Both the position numbers and the translations under genes were made by a program. 64,000 nt of DNA from Rhodocyclaceae bacterium UBA2346 (GTDB lineage: Bacteria; Pseudomonadota; Gammaproteobacteria; Burkholderiales; Rhodocyclaceae): the NCBI GenBank assembly GCA_002344625.1, contig DDUE01000068.1:1-64000 (forward strand), written 5' to 3'. Below are positions 28,280 through 39,107 of this stretch, one piece after another; positions within the stretch are counted from its first letter, which is position 1; each line of letters starts with the position of its first letter. Under the pieces are notes generated by a model. That model saw only the letters and a program-made list of their open reading frames with translations, had not been told where the DNA came from and ran no database searches.

Positions 28280-29506
28280 TCAGGCTGCGCCCTGCCACAA
28301 CTGGTCAAGATGCTTGAAATGCCAACGTGCCGGATCCTCGGTGCCCACGATCCGGTCGTTCGCCCCGCCATGCGACAGATCGACCAGCTGCGGCATGATA
28401 TGTGCATCGGAGCGGGTCGAAAAGAAAACCTTGACCAAGGGCGCCAGCAAGGACTTGCCCCCCTGATCGACGACGACGCCCAGCCTGCCGGACTCCAGCC
28501 GCACCAGCGACCCGATCGGGTAGATGCCGACGCTACGCACGAACGCCTGGAAAACGAGCTCGTCGAAATGCCCTTTGCTCCACTCGACCATTCTGCGTAT
28601 CGATTCGCCGGGATCCCATCCACGCTTGTAGGGACGGTTGGAGGTGATGGCATCGTAGACATCGCAAACCGCCCCCATCTTGGCGAACGTGCTGATCTCG
28701 TCGCCCTTGAGCCGGTGCGGATAACCGGAGCCATCGACCTTTTCATGATGATGGACACAGACGTCGCGCTCGATCGAACCGACCCCTTGCGCCTCGAGCA
28801 ACAGCTTGTAGCCCTCGACGGGGTGGGATTTGACGATCGCGAACTCATGGTCGGTAAGCTTGCCCGGCTTGTTGAGTATCTGCGGCGGTATCATCGCCTT
28901 GCCCAGATCATGCAGCAGGCCGGCCAGACCGGCCGCCCGCACGTCGTCATCACCCAGCCCCATTTGCCGGGCCAACGCGATCATCAGCGCACAGACGGCC
29001 ACCGAATGCATGTAGGTGTAATCGTCCTTGGTTTTCAGCCGGGCGAGGCTGATGAGGGCGCCCGGATTGCGCATCACCGATTCCGTGATCGATGCGACCA
29101 GGGGCACGGCCTGCTCACTCCGAATGGCTTTTCCCATGCGCGCTTCGGCAAACATCGACACGACCGCCTGCTTCGAAGCCGCGCAAAGCTGTGCCGCGCG
29201 CGCCAACTCTTCGCCCATCGCCACCCGCCGTGCCGGCGCGGTTGCCGCGGCCTGGACCAGTTCGCGCTCGACCGCTTCGGCCGCGCTCTGCCTGTCGATT
29301 GCGCGAGCCGGGCCGGCGACGATGTCGAGCCCCTTGTCGGTATCGATCCACACCTCATGAATGCCGCACTCGACGATGCGTTGAATATCCTCCGGATCCC
29401 GCAGCTTGAAGGAACTGCGCCAGAACGGATGCTCCATCCAGGAACCGCAAAGCTCCTGGATGTACATGTCAACCCTGAGGTCGCTTACATGGATGCGTTT
29501 CAGCAT
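28280..29506 (-). CDS. HD-GYP cyclic-di-GMP phosphodiesterase with DUF3391 N-domain
   Basis: This 408-residue protein has an N-terminal DUF3391 domain (about 1-150) and a C-terminal HD-GYP domain. The catalytic pair is H199-D200 in GLLHDLGKAMIPP, and the family motif HHEKVDGSGYP is at 253-263, complete with the GYP triad, so hydrolysis of c-di-GMP is likely. I start it at ATG 29506 (MLKRIHVSDLRVDMYI), because this matches the usual DUF3391 opening. The HDOD gene follows. Confidence 0.93.
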   Translation of the reverse strand: MLKRIHVSDLRVDMYIQELCGSWMEHPFWRSSFKLRDPEDIQRIVECGIHEVWIDTDKGLDIVAGPARAIDRQSAAEAVERELVQAAATAPARRVAMGEELARAAQLCAASKQAVVSMFAEARMGKAIRSEQAVPLVASITESVMRNPGALISLARLKTKDDYTYMHSVAVCALMIALARQMGLGDDDVRAAGLAGLLHDLGKAMIPPQILNKPGKLTDHEFAIVKSHPVEGYKLLLEAQGVGSIERDVCVHHHEKVDGSGYPHRLKGDEISTFAKMGAVCDVYDAITSNRPYKRGWDPGESIRRMVEWSKGHFDELVFQAFVRSVGIYPIGSLVRLESGRLGVVVDQGGKSLLAPLVKVFFSTRSDAHIMPQLVDLSHGGANDRIVGTEDPARWHFKHLDQLWQGAA

Positions 29507-29739
29507 TGGGCCGGCCGGGGATAGGAAGATACACGCCTGAAGCGTGCTGCCTGCATTCGAAATGCAAGTTCTCGCCGGACATTCTTGCACGCCCCCGTCC
29601 GCCCGGCCAGTCGCCCTTGCCGTCTGCGAGGAAGCGCTTCACGACGACTCGAAAACAATCTGCGGCATCATCTCCGTACCCGCCCACTCAAAACCACCCA
29701 CCTCACGAACGCGTGCCTCGCAAAAAAACAACCGATACC

Positions 29740-31116
29740 TCAGCCGGGCACGCTGGGCAGCCCCGCGAGCGCCATCGCCAGCTCCGCTTCGTCATACTCC
29801 AGGTCCGCGAGCCGGTTCGAGAAGTAGTCGGTGTAGGCCGCCATGTCGAAATGCCCATGACCGCACAGGTTGAACAGGATCACTTCGGACCTGCCCTCGC
29901 GTTTGCACCGCAGCGCCTCCTCGATCGCCCCCTTGACCGCATGGTTGGCCTCCGGCGCGGGGACGATGCCTTCGGCCCGCGCGAATGCGACCCCGGCCTC
30001 GAAACACTGAGTCTGGTGATAGGCGACAGCCTCGATGAGCCCGAGCTCCTTGACATGCGAAACCATCGGCGCCATGCCGTGGTAGCGCAGCCCGCCCGCA
30101 TGAAAGCCGGGCGGGGTGAAGGTCGAGCCGAGCGTGTGCATCTTGGTGAGCGGGGTCAGATGGGCGGTATCGCCGAAATCGTAGGCGTAGCGGCCGCGCG
30201 TGAGCGACGGACATGCGGCGGGCTCGACTGCGACGATCCTGCGCGTGCGACCGCCACGAAGCTGCTGGCCAAGAAAGGGGAATGCAATCCCGGCGAAATT
30301 CGATCCACCGCCGGTGCACCCGACGATCACGTCCGGATCGTCGCCGGCGATCTCGAGCTGCTTCATCGCCTCGAGTCCGGTGATGGTCTGGTGCAGCAGC
30401 ACATGATTGAGCACCGAACCGAGCGCGTACTTGGTGTCATCGCGCTGCACCGCGAGTTCGACCGCCTCGGAAATCGCAATCCCCAGGCTGCCCGGATGCT
30501 CCGGGTTCGCCGCCAGTATCGTCCGCCCCGACTCGGTCAGGTTCGACGGCGACGCCACGCAGCGCGCTCCGTAGGTTTCCATCACCGCGCGCCGGTAAGG
30601 TTTCTGCTGGTACGAAACCCTCACCTGGAACACCTGGATCTCCAGACCGAACAGCGCCCCGGCGAACGCCAGCGACGTCCCCCACTGGCCGGCGCCGGTT
30701 TCGGTCGTGAGCCGCCTGACGCCCGCCTCCATGTTGTAGAACGCTTGCGGAATCGCCGTATTGGGCTTGTGGCTGCCTGCGGGACTCACCCCCTCGTACT
30801 TGTAGTAGATACGCGCGGGCGTGCCGAGCGCCTCTTCCAGGCGCCGGGCACGATACAGCGGCGCCGGGCGCCATTGCCGGAAAATCCGCCGAACCGCATC
30901 GGGAATCTCGATATGCCGCTCGGTACTGACTTCCTGCATGATCAGGCTATCCGGGAACAACGGCGCGAGATCCGCCGGCCCGACCGGCTGCAGCGTCCCC
31001 GGGTGCAGCACCGCCGGCAACGGCACCGGCAAGTCGGCTGCGAGGTTGTACCAATCCTTGGGCATATCCGCTTCATCCAGCAGATACTTGATTTGTTCGC
31101 TCATCGTCTCATCCAT
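29740..31116 (-). CDS. Tryptophan synthase beta-like protein TrpB2
   Basis: This 458-residue PLP enzyme belongs to the TrpB2 type, which is longer than TrpB1 and often lacks a TrpA partner. Its PLP lysine is in GSHKPNTA, and the glycine-rich phosphate site is [12 protein letters not shown]. The extra N-terminal part (about 1-85) and the C-terminal extension mark TrpB2. It may use serine and indole for salvage, but substrate use in most species is untested. An ATG at 31104 (MSEQIKYLL) is an alternative start. It is divergent from thiL across 270 bp that hold no recognisable gene. Confidence 0.9.
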   Translation of the reverse strand: MDETMSEQIKYLLDEADMPKDWYNLAADLPVPLPAVLHPGTLQPVGPADLAPLFPDSLIMQEVSTERHIEIPDAVRRIFRQWRPAPLYRARRLEEALGTPARIYYKYEGVSPAGSHKPNTAIPQAFYNMEAGVRRLTTETGAGQWGTSLAFAGALFGLEIQVFQVRVSYQQKPYRRAVMETYGARCVASPSNLTESGRTILAANPEHPGSLGIAISEAVELAVQRDDTKYALGSVLNHVLLHQTITGLEAMKQLEIAGDDPDVIVGCTGGGSNFAGIAFPFLGQQLRGGRTRRIVAVEPAACPSLTRGRYAYDFGDTAHLTPLTKMHTLGSTFTPPGFHAGGLRYHGMAPMVSHVKELGLIEAVAYHQTQCFEAGVAFARAEGIVPAPEANHAVKGAIEEALRCKREGRSEVILFNLCGHGHFDMAAYTDYFSNRLADLEYDEAELAMALAGLPSVPG

Positions 31117-31386
31117 TCCGGGTCATTGGGCAAACCGGACGCACGCCGGCCGGAAGCACACCGCCAGCGCACGCGCGCCCATGGCATCATTCTGTCGCCG
31201 GCCACCGGATCCGGCAACCTGCGAATCCGCCCATCACACCGCCGCCGGCCCCGGCCTGGGCTGGGCCGGCGGTTCGGGTGCTTTGATTATGCTCAACAAT
31301 TTCGACCCGATTTTGTTTTCAGATCGCCCCGGCTGGGTTAATCTCGGATCTCCCTGCGATCCAGACCCCGCGTTCACCCCGTTCAA

Positions 31387-32358
31387 ATGCCCTCCGAGTT
31401 CGACCTGATTCGCCGTTACTTCACCCACGAAGTGGCGCACACCGAGCTTGGCGTGGGCGACGATGCCGCCCTCCTCGCGCCTCGGCCCGGCATGCGGCTG
31501 GCCGTCTCGACCGACATGCTCGTCGCCGGCACCCACTTCTTTGCCGACACCGATCCCTGCGATCTGGGCTGGAAGACCCTCGCCGTCAATGTCTCGGATC
31601 TTGCCGCCATGGGCGCCGAGCCGCGCTGGGCCGTGCTGGCCTTGTCGCTACCGCGGGCAGACGAGGCCTGGGTCGCCGACTTCGCGCGCGGCTTCCTCGA
31701 GTGCGCCTGCCGCTTCGGCATCGACCTGATCGGCGGCGACACGACGCGCGGACCGCTCAACCTGGCCGTGACGATCTTCGGCGAAGTGCCCGAAGGCCAG
31801 GCGATCACGCGTGCCGGCGCCCACCCTGAAGACGATCTGTGGGTGAGCGGGCAGCCGGGGCGGGCCGCGCTGGGGCTGGCCGTGCTGCGCAACCAGGTCA
31901 CATTGTCGCCCGAAGGCCGGAGCGCGTGCCTGTCGGCCCTGCATCGACCACAGCCGCGGGTCGAGCTGGGGCTCGGATTACGCGGAGTGGCGAGCGCGAT
32001 GCTCGATGTCTCGGACGGTTTGCTGGGCGACCTCGCACACCTGCTCGAACGCTCTGGCGTCGGGGCGATCATCGACGCCGCGGCCTTGCCGATCGGACCG
32101 CTGGTGGCCTGCGGTGCCGACATCGACGCAGCACGCGCCGCCCTGTTGTGCGGGGGCGACGACTACGAGCTCATTTTCGCCGCACCAGCCACGGCGCGCG
32201 CGCATCTGGCCGCCACCGCCGGGTCGCTCGGGCTGGCACTGACGCGCATCGGCGTGCTGACCGATCAGGCTGGGCGCATGTTCATCCGTGATCACGCCGG
32301 CCGCCTGAGCGCGCAAGACCCGCGGGGGTATGATCACTTCCGACAACATGCGCCCTAA
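31387..32358 (+). CDS. thiL: Thiamine-monophosphate kinase ThiL
   Basis: ThiL phosphorylates thiamine monophosphate to TPP, the last step of thiamine biosynthesis. The 323-residue AIRS-family protein has GVGDDAALLAPR near residues 19-30, STDMLVAGTHFF, NVSDLAAMGAEPR and GGDTTRG, all family motifs. It overlaps the pgpA start. The arrangement thiL-pgpA-pncC then recA is compact, and these appear to form one transcript. No riboswitch is seen before thiL. Confidence 0.97.
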   Translation: MPSEFDLIRRYFTHEVAHTELGVGDDAALLAPRPGMRLAVSTDMLVAGTHFFADTDPCDLGWKTLAVNVSDLAAMGAEPRWAVLALSLPRADEAWVADFARGFLECACRFGIDLIGGDTTRGPLNLAVTIFGEVPEGQAITRAGAHPEDDLWVSGQPGRAALGLAVLRNQVTLSPEGRSACLSALHRPQPRVELGLGLRGVASAMLDVSDGLLGDLAHLLERSGVGAIIDAAALPIGPLVACGADIDAARAALLCGGDDYELIFAAPATARAHLAATAGSLGLALTRIGVLTDQAGRMFIRDHAGRLSAQDPRGYDHFRQHAP

Positions 32359-32848
32359 CGTCAATTTCCTCCTCAGCCACCCGGCGCATTTCATCGCGCT
32401 CGGTTTCGGCTCCGGCCTCTCGCCACGCGCACCGGGTACGGCCGGCACCCTGCTGGCATGGCTGCTTTTTCCACTCCTGAAGACGCCGGTCTCGGACTTC
32501 GTGTTCTTCGCGCTCCTGGTGAGCCTGTTCTTCGCCGGGGTGATCGCCTGCGACCGCACCGGGCGGGCACTCGGCGTCGCGGATCATGGCGCGATCGTCT
32601 GGGACGAAATGGTTGCAATCTGGCTGGTGCTGCTGCTGACCCCGCCAGCCTTCTTCTGGCAGGCCGTGGCGGTGGCGCTGTTCCGCTTCTTCGACATCGT
32701 CAAGCCCCCGCCAATCCGCTGGGCGGGCCGCCACCTGCACGGGGGGTTCGGCGTGATGATCGATGACATGCTGGCCGCCGGCTACACGATTCTGGCGCTG
32801 GCGATACTGGTCCGGATCTTCGGGATGACACCATGGATGATGAACTGA
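32330..32848 (+). CDS. pgpA: Phosphatidylglycerophosphatase A
   Basis: PgpA dephosphorylates phosphatidylglycerophosphate in the inner membrane. It has 172 residues with four hydrophobic segments and the motifs [20 protein letters not shown] and [12 protein letters not shown] 32330 overlaps thiL by 29 bases; an in-frame ATG at 32348 is equally possible. The pncC ATG lies within its last codons. Confidence 0.95.
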   Translation: MITSDNMRPNVNFLLSHPAHFIALGFGSGLSPRAPGTAGTLLAWLLFPLLKTPVSDFVFFALLVSLFFAGVIACDRTGRALGVADHGAIVWDEMVAIWLVLLLTPPAFFWQAVAVALFRFFDIVKPPPIRWAGRHLHGGFGVMIDDMLAAGYTILALAILVRIFGMTPWMMN

Positions 32849-33327
32849 GCACACTTTCCGCCGCAACCGGCGCCCTGTTGCGGGAGCGCGGCTGGCTGCT
32901 GGCCACCGCGGAATCATGTACCGGCGGCTGGATCGCCCAGGTGGTCACCGCCACCGCGGGCAGTTCGAGCTGGTTCGATTGCGGCTTCGTGAGCTATTCG
33001 AACGCAGCCAAGCAGTCGCTGCTCGGCGTCGCACCCGCCACCTTGCTCGAACACGGCGCGGTCAGCGAGCAAACCGTGCGCGAGATGGCATCCGGCGCCA
33101 TTGTGCGCAGCCGTGCGCAAGTGGCGCTCGCCGTTTCGGGCATCGCCGGGCCGGGCGGAGCCGTTCCGGGCAAACCGGTCGGTACGGTCTGTTTCGCGTG
33201 GGCACTGCCGGATGGGACGCTGATCGCCGAGACGCACAGGTTCGCAGGCGACCGGGAAGCCGTTCGCCATCAAACCGTGGTACACGCGCTGCAATCGCTA
33301 CCGCGCCTGCTCCGCCGGCACGGCTGA
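32833..33327 (+). CDS. pncC: Nicotinamide-nucleotide amidohydrolase (CinA C-terminal domain)
   Basis: This single-domain protein of 164 residues corresponds to the C-terminal half of CinA. It deamidates NMN to nicotinate mononucleotide. Motifs include [13 protein letters not shown] near residues 28-40, FVSYSNAAK and [17 protein letters not shown]. It overlaps pgpA by 16 bases. recA follows after 72 bp that contain an inverted repeat and a -10-like sequence. Confidence 0.95.
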   Translation: MDDELSTLSAATGALLRERGWLLATAESCTGGWIAQVVTATAGSSSWFDCGFVSYSNAAKQSLLGVAPATLLEHGAVSEQTVREMASGAIVRSRAQVALAVSGIAGPGGAVPGKPVGTVCFAWALPDGTLIAETHRFAGDREAVRHQTVVHALQSLPRLLRRHG

Positions 33328-33350
33328 CGCGGCGTCGCCAATCAACGCAC

Positions 33351-33373
33351 CACAGCAATCTCTGTGCCATAAT
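33351..33373 (+). promoter_or_regulatory. recA: Inverted repeat and -10 box upstream of recA
   Basis: CACAG-CAATCT-CTGTG (33351-33366) is a perfect inverted repeat ending one base before CATAAT (33368-33373), a reasonable -10. It would lie in the promoter spacer. It is not the usual LexA box, since the half-sites face the opposite way (ACAG-N6-CTGT rather than CTGT-N8-ACAG), so the regulator is unknown. Confidence 0.45.
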
Positions 33374-33399
33374 TCGCAAAAGTCACGAAGGAATTCAAA

Positions 33400-34437
<1,038 letters not shown>

Positions 34438-34450
34438 TACGGCAGCAAAC

Positions 34451-34906
34451 ATGTCCGGAGCCGGCCCCAGCCTGCGCGAACGAGCGATCCGCCTGCTCGC
34501 CCTGCGCGAGCACTCGCGCAGCGAGCTGGTCCGCAAACTGGCCGCGCACGGCAGCGCCGACGAAATCGACGCGACGCTCGCACGGCTTGGCGAGCTCGGC
34601 CTGCAGTCGGACGAGCGATTCGCACGTGCATGGATCCGTTCGAAAGCCGCGCGCTTCGGGCTGGCGCGCCTTCGACACGAGCTCGCCCGCCGCGGGCTGG
34701 CGCGCGACGTGATCGAAGACGCGCTGGCACTCGAAGCCGACGCGAGCGAAATCGATCGCGCCCGCGCGGTGTGGGCCGGCAAATTTGGCAAGACCCCGCA
34801 GGACAGGTCAGAATGGGCGAAACAGGCGCGATTCCTACAGGGTCGTGGTTTTTCGGCGGATACGATAACAAGGCTGCTAAAAGAGAATCCGGATGAGTCT
34901 GCTTAA
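34451..34906 (+). CDS. recX: Regulatory protein RecX
   Basis: RecX is a small helical protein that inhibits RecA filament growth. It has 151 residues with three RecX repeats: [23 protein letters not shown], then ...[16 protein letters not shown], then ...[17 protein letters not shown]. Upstream in-frame codons overlap the end of recA, so I prefer ATG 34451 (MSGAGPSL). Its last 14 bases overlap the lptB start, which ties the recA unit to the lptB-rpoN genes. Confidence 0.93.
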   Translation: MSGAGPSLRERAIRLLALREHSRSELVRKLAAHGSADEIDATLARLGELGLQSDERFARAWIRSKAARFGLARLRHELARRGLARDVIEDALALEADASEIDRARAVWAGKFGKTPQDRSEWAKQARFLQGRGFSADTITRLLKENPDESA

Positions 34907-35615
34907 GGTCAAGGGCCTGCGCAAGAGCTACAAACTGCGCACCGTCGTCCACGACGTGGGTTTCGAGGTCGGCAGCGGCGAAGTGGTCGGACTGCTCGGC
35001 CCCAACGGGGCCGGCAAGACAACCTGTTTCTACATGATCGTGGGGCTCGTGCGTGCGGACGACGGCGAGATCACCCTCGACGACGCGCGCCTCACCCATT
35101 TGCCCATCCATGCCCGGGCGCGCCTCGGATTGTCGTATCTGCCGCAGGAGATGAGCGTTTTCCGCAAGCTCAGCGTGGCCGACAACATCAAGGCGGTTCT
35201 GGAGCTGCAGGGACTCGGCAAGGACGACATCGCAACCCGGCTGGAACAACTGCTCGAAGAACTCGGCATTGCCCATCTGCGCGACAACCCCTCGATCTCG
35301 CTGTCGGGCGGCGAGCGCCGGCGCTGCGAGATCGCGCGCGCGCTGGCGAACAGCCCCCGCCTGATCCTGCTCGACGAACCTTTCGCGGGTGTGGACCCGA
35401 TCGCGGTCCTCGACATCCAGAAGATCATCCGCTTCCTCAAGGAACGCGGCATAGGCGTGCTGATCACGGACCACAACGTGCGCGAGACCCTGGGCATCTG
35501 CGACCGCGCCTACATCATCAGCGCGGGCAGCGTTCTCGCCAGCGGCCATCCCGACGAGATCGTGCGCAACGAACAGGTGCGCCAAGTGTATCTCGGTGAA
35601 CATTTCCGGCTCTGA
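34893..35615 (+). CDS. lptB: LPS export ABC transporter ATP-binding protein LptB
   Basis: LptB is the ATPase that powers LptFG to extract LPS from the inner membrane. It has 240 residues: Walker A GPNGAGKT at 36-43, ABC signature LSGGERRR, Walker B LILLDEPF, then DPIAVLDIQ, the LptB hallmark. In many proteobacteria the order is lptC-lptA-lptB-rpoN. Here recX directly precedes and overlaps lptB, and lptA and lptC are missing from this place. rpoN follows after 22 bp. Confidence 0.97.
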   Translation: MSLLKVKGLRKSYKLRTVVHDVGFEVGSGEVVGLLGPNGAGKTTCFYMIVGLVRADDGEITLDDARLTHLPIHARARLGLSYLPQEMSVFRKLSVADNIKAVLELQGLGKDDIATRLEQLLEELGIAHLRDNPSISLSGGERRRCEIARALANSPRLILLDEPFAGVDPIAVLDIQKIIRFLKERGIGVLITDHNVRETLGICDRAYIISAGSVLASGHPDEIVRNEQVRQVYLGEHFRL

Positions 35616-35637
35616 AGCGCCTCGATCCCCAACCGCC

Positions 35638-37098
35638 ATGAAGCCATCCCTCCAGCTCAAGCTCTCGCAGCACCTGACGCTCACGCCACAACTGCAGCAA
35701 TCGATCAAGCTGCTGCAACTGTCGACCCTCGAGCTCAACCAGGAGATCGAACGCTTCCTGCTCGAGAACCCGATGCTCGAGCGCGAAGACATCGACGGTG
35801 GCGACTATCGCGCGGCGGGCAGCGAGCCACCGCGCACCGACGCGGGCGAGCATGAAGGCGACACTTCGTCCGCCCCGGCCGACAGCACCACGCCGGAGTC
35901 CCGCGAGGACAGTGGCGAGGCCACCAGCTTCGAGGACGGTAGCGACTGGACGAGCGGCACGGGCGGCAGCCAGAACCGCGACGACGAGGACGACAGCGAT
36001 TTTCAGGATTTTCAGGCGACGGCGGCCAGCCTGCGCGACCATCTCGACCAGCAGGTGAGTCTCGCGCCGCTCAGCGATCGTGACCGGGCGCTGGTACGCT
36101 TCATCATCGAGGCGCTGGACGACGACGGCTACCTCAACCAGTCGCTCGAAGAGCTATTGGCGCTCCTGCCGCCCGAACTCGAGTTCGACCTCGAAGACCT
36201 CTCGATCGCGCTACACCAGGTGCAAAGCCTCGAACCATCCGGCATCGGCGCGCGCAGTCCGCAGGAATGCCTCGACCTGCAGCTCAAGGCCCTGCCCCCC
36301 GGGCCGGTCCGCGATCTTGCCCGGGTGGTCGTGTGCGAGCACCTCGAATTGCTGGCGGAGCGCAACTTCGCGCGCATCAAGCGCAGCACCGGCTGCAACG
36401 ACGACGAACTGCGCGAAGCCCATGCGCTGATCTGCACGCTCAACCCGCATCCCGGTTCGCAGTACTCCACCCAGGAAACGCGATACGTGGTGCCCGACGT
36501 CGTGGTGCGCAAACACCGCGGCCGCTGGTCGGCGGTACTGAATGCCGACGCGATGCCGCGCCTGCGGGTCAACGCCTTGTACGCCAGCATTCTCCAGCAG
36601 AACCGCGGCTCCGGCGGCGCACTGACCAGCCAGCTGCAGGAAGCGCGCTGGTTGATCAAGAACGTGCAACAGCGCTTCGACACGATCCTGCGGGTGTCGC
36701 AAGCCATTGTTGACCAGCAGCGCCAGTTCTTCGATTATGGAGACGTGGCGATGCGGCCACTCACACTTCGGGAAATAGCCGAGCAGCTCGAACTCCACGA
36801 ATCCACAATTTCCAGGGTCACGACACAAAAGTTCATGTCGACGCCGAGGGGCGTATTCGAACTCAAGTATTTCTTTGGTAGTCATGTTTCCACCGACACC
36901 GGCGGCGCGGCGTCCTCCACCGCGATTCGCGCCCTGATTCGTCAGTTGATCGACGCCGAAGACCGCAAGAAACCACTTTCCGACGCAAAGATCGCAGATT
37001 TATTGGGCCAGCAGGGTATCGTGGTTGCACGAAGAACGATCGCCAAATATCGCGAATCGCTCAATATCCCGCCGGTCAGTCAGCGCAAGACGATTTAA
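35638..37098 (+). CDS. rpoN: RNA polymerase sigma-54 factor RpoN
   Basis: RpoN directs transcription that needs enhancer-binding proteins. It has 486 residues: a glutamine-rich region I (MKPSLQLKLSQHLTLTPQLQ start), an acidic and serine/threonine-rich region II (about 50-125), a core-binding region, a helix-turn-helix, and the RpoN box ARRTIAKYRE at about 464-473. ATG 35638 is chosen because region I begins there. hpf follows after 19 bp. Confidence 0.98.
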   Translation: MKPSLQLKLSQHLTLTPQLQQSIKLLQLSTLELNQEIERFLLENPMLEREDIDGGDYRAAGSEPPRTDAGEHEGDTSSAPADSTTPESREDSGEATSFEDGSDWTSGTGGSQNRDDEDDSDFQDFQATAASLRDHLDQQVSLAPLSDRDRALVRFIIEALDDDGYLNQSLEELLALLPPELEFDLEDLSIALHQVQSLEPSGIGARSPQECLDLQLKALPPGPVRDLARVVVCEHLELLAERNFARIKRSTGCNDDELREAHALICTLNPHPGSQYSTQETRYVVPDVVVRKHRGRWSAVLNADAMPRLRVNALYASILQQNRGSGGALTSQLQEARWLIKNVQQRFDTILRVSQAIVDQQRQFFDYGDVAMRPLTLREIAEQLELHESTISRVTTQKFMSTPRGVFELKYFFGSHVSTDTGGAASSTAIRALIRQLIDAEDRKKPLSDAKIADLLGQQGIVVARRTIAKYRESLNIPPVSQRKTI

Positions 37099-37117
37099 AT
37101 TCAACAAGGGAGTCATC

Positions 37118-37441
37118 ATGAATCTGAAAATCACCGGCCACCATGTCGAAGTTACCGATGCCATTCGTGACTACGTCAACAGCAAGCTCGACCGGGTCAT
37201 CCGCCACTTCGACAATGTCACCAGCGTCGTGGTGATCCTCTCGGTCGAGAAGCTCGACCAGAAAGCCGAAGTCACGGTGCACGTCCGCGGCAAGGACATC
37301 TTCGTCGAGAGCACCGATGCCGACCTGTATGCTGCGATCGACTCGATGACCGACAAGCTCGATCGGCAGGTGATCAAGTACAAACAGAAGAATCAGGATC
37401 ACGGCCATGATGCGCTGAAGCATCACGACGCCGAACTCTGA
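37118..37441 (+). CDS. hpf: Ribosome hibernation promoting factor (short HPF)
   Basis: This protein of 107 residues is the short form, with a beta-alpha-beta fold (MNLKITGHHVEVTDAIRDYV start). It binds the 30S channel and promotes 100S dimers or silent ribosomes in stationary phase. ATG 37118 is preceded by AAGGGAG (37106-37112). Its position after rpoN is the usual one. A terminator-like hairpin follows. Confidence 0.95.
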   Translation: MNLKITGHHVEVTDAIRDYVNSKLDRVIRHFDNVTSVVVILSVEKLDQKAEVTVHVRGKDIFVESTDADLYAAIDSMTDKLDRQVIKYKQKNQDHGHDALKHHDAEL

Positions 37442-37444
37442 GGT

Positions 37445-37464
37445 GTTGCGCGCGCGACTTTTTT
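37445..37464 (+). terminator. Candidate weak terminator between hpf and ptsN
   Basis: GTTGC (37445-37449) can pair with GCGAC (37454-37458), including one G-U pair, around a GCGC loop. The stem is followed by six T residues (37459-37464). It is short but well placed after hpf. Confidence 0.5.
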
Positions 37465-37490
37465 AGTTACCGCGTTCGGAGCCGAGTGTT

Positions 37491-37496
37491 TATAAT
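37491..37496 (+). promoter_or_regulatory. ptsN: -10 box (TATAAT) upstream of ptsN
   Basis: This perfect TATAAT lies just after the hpf terminator candidate and about 90 bp before ptsN. A weak TTACCG sits 18 bp upstream (37467-37472). It suggests ptsN-hprK have their own promoter. Confidence 0.5.
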
Positions 37497-37586
37497 CGCG
37501 CCTTCAATGCGTATACGCGCACCGATTGACGCCTAACGGGCCGACACGAAGCTTGACGCATGAGCGTGGTGTCGGCCAGGTGCAGC

Positions 37587-38072
37587 ATGAGCCTGATAGC
37601 CAATCTCCTACCTCTTTCAAACGTGGTCATCGACCTCGAGGCGAGCAGCAAGAAGCGCGTTTTCGAGCAGGCGGGACTGCTTTTCGAAAACCAGCAGGGC
37701 ATCAGCCGCAGCGATGTCTTCGACAGCCTTTTTGCGCGCGAACGCCTCGGCTCGACCGGACTCGGTCAGGGAATCGCGATTCCGCACGGTCGCATAAAGG
37801 GGCTCAAGGATGCCGCGGGCGCGTTTCTCCGGCTCGCAACACCGGTTCAATTCGACGCCCCCGACGGCCGGCCGGTCGGAATGCTGTTCGTGCTCCTCGT
37901 GCCCGAACAGGCCAACGAACAGCACCTGCAACTGCTGTCGGAGCTGGCGCAGATGTTCAGCGACAGCAAATTCCGTGAAAGCCTGTTGAACGCCCCCGAT
38001 CCTGCTGTCATCCATTCGCTATTCACCTCGTGGGGCCCGGATGCGGCGGACGAGCGTCGCGCGGCTTTTTGA
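37587..38072 (+). CDS. ptsN: Nitrogen-regulatory PTS IIA protein PtsN (EIIA-Ntr)
   Basis: PtsN is a phosphotransferase regulator that links nitrogen and carbon state to potassium transport and other targets. It has 161 residues from ATG 37587. The phosphorylated histidine is H67 in GIAIPHGRIKG. An in-frame ATG nine codons upstream (37560) is less likely. Its last 32 bases overlap hprK. Confidence 0.95.
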   Translation: MSLIANLLPLSNVVIDLEASSKKRVFEQAGLLFENQQGISRSDVFDSLFARERLGSTGLGQGIAIPHGRIKGLKDAAGAFLRLATPVQFDAPDGRPVGMLFVLLVPEQANEQHLQLLSELAQMFSDSKFRESLLNAPDPAVIHSLFTSWGPDAADERRAAF

Positions 38073-38982
38073 CAGCCACCGTGACTGGCTCAAGCTGACG
38101 CATGTTTGCGGCAGGCTTGATCGCGACATCTCCGTCACCGAAGAACGCATCTGGCCGGCCGATCTGGTCGGGCACCTCAACCTGATCCATCCCGACCGCC
38201 TGCAGATCATCGGTGCCGCCGAGCTGTCGTGGGCACGCAGGCAATCGCGCGACAAGATCGCCCACCACCTCACCGAAATCCTCTCGGCACAGCCGCCGGC
38301 CATCGTCATGGCGGACGACTGCGAAGTTCCGGCGATGGTCAGCACCCTGTGCGAAGCCAACGGCATCGCGCTGTTCACGACCCCCCTCGCCTCGGCCAGC
38401 GTGATCGACCAGTTGCGGCTCTATCTCTCGCGCCAGCTCGCGGAGAAGGTGTCGCTACACGGCGTGTTCATGGATGTGCTGGGGGTCGGCGTATTCATCA
38501 CCGGCGACTCGGGTGCGGGCAAGTCCGAACTCGCGCTCGAGCTGATCTCGCGCGGGCATGGCCTGGTCGCCGACGATATCGTCGAGTTTTCACGCATCGC
38601 CCCGTCGGTTCTCGAGGGACGCTGCCCCGAAATGCTCAAGGACTTCATCGAAGTCCGCGGGCTGGGGATTCTCAACATCCGCACGATCTTTGGCGAAACC
38701 GCCTGCCGACGCAAGATGCGCCTGCGCCTGATCGTATACCTGCAGCGGCGCACCCCCGGTCAGGACGATCCTTCACGCCTGCCCATGCACCAGGAAACGC
38801 AGGACATCCTCGGCGTCCCGATCCGGCGAACGGTATTGCCGGTCGCGGCCGGACGCAACCTCGCGGTGCTTCTCGAAGCTGCCGTGCGCTCGGCGATTCT
38901 GCAATGGCGCGGCATGGACTCCACCCAGGAGTTCGTCGAACGACAACAGAGCATGCTGAACGATGGGTCGGGCGGCTTCTGA
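38041..38982 (+). CDS. hprK: HPr kinase/phosphorylase
   Basis: HprK phosphorylates or dephosphorylates a serine of HPr. It has 313 residues, with Walker A GDSGAGKS at 155-162 and the family signature EVRGLGILNIRTIFG. The start is MRRTSVARLF, similar to other betaproteobacterial HprK. It overlaps ptsN in another frame. In relatives rapZ and ptsH often follow; here the next gene is ilvA. Confidence 0.97.
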   Translation: MRRTSVARLFDSHRDWLKLTHVCGRLDRDISVTEERIWPADLVGHLNLIHPDRLQIIGAAELSWARRQSRDKIAHHLTEILSAQPPAIVMADDCEVPAMVSTLCEANGIALFTTPLASASVIDQLRLYLSRQLAEKVSLHGVFMDVLGVGVFITGDSGAGKSELALELISRGHGLVADDIVEFSRIAPSVLEGRCPEMLKDFIEVRGLGILNIRTIFGETACRRKMRLRLIVYLQRRTPGQDDPSRLPMHQETQDILGVPIRRTVLPVAAGRNLAVLLEAAVRSAILQWRGMDSTQEFVERQQSMLNDGSGGF

Positions 38983-39107
38983 GCCACCGCGCAGCAACGC
39001 CTGCTGCGTCCATGCCCGCAGGCCGGCGACGCGCAGCCCTTGCGGAGGCATCCCGCGGACTGCTACGCTCGGAGCCCGTTGCTTCAAGCCGAATTTCATC
39101 GCCCGCC

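Noticed and set aside
27659..29524. 621-codon plus-strand frame
   Set aside because: It is a shadow of the HDOD and HD-GYP genes, whose catalytic and domain motifs are on the minus strand.
33328..33399. Classical LexA box before recA
   Set aside because: I looked for CTGT-N8-ACAG and found none; the only inverted repeat has half-sites in the opposite orientation, reported separately.
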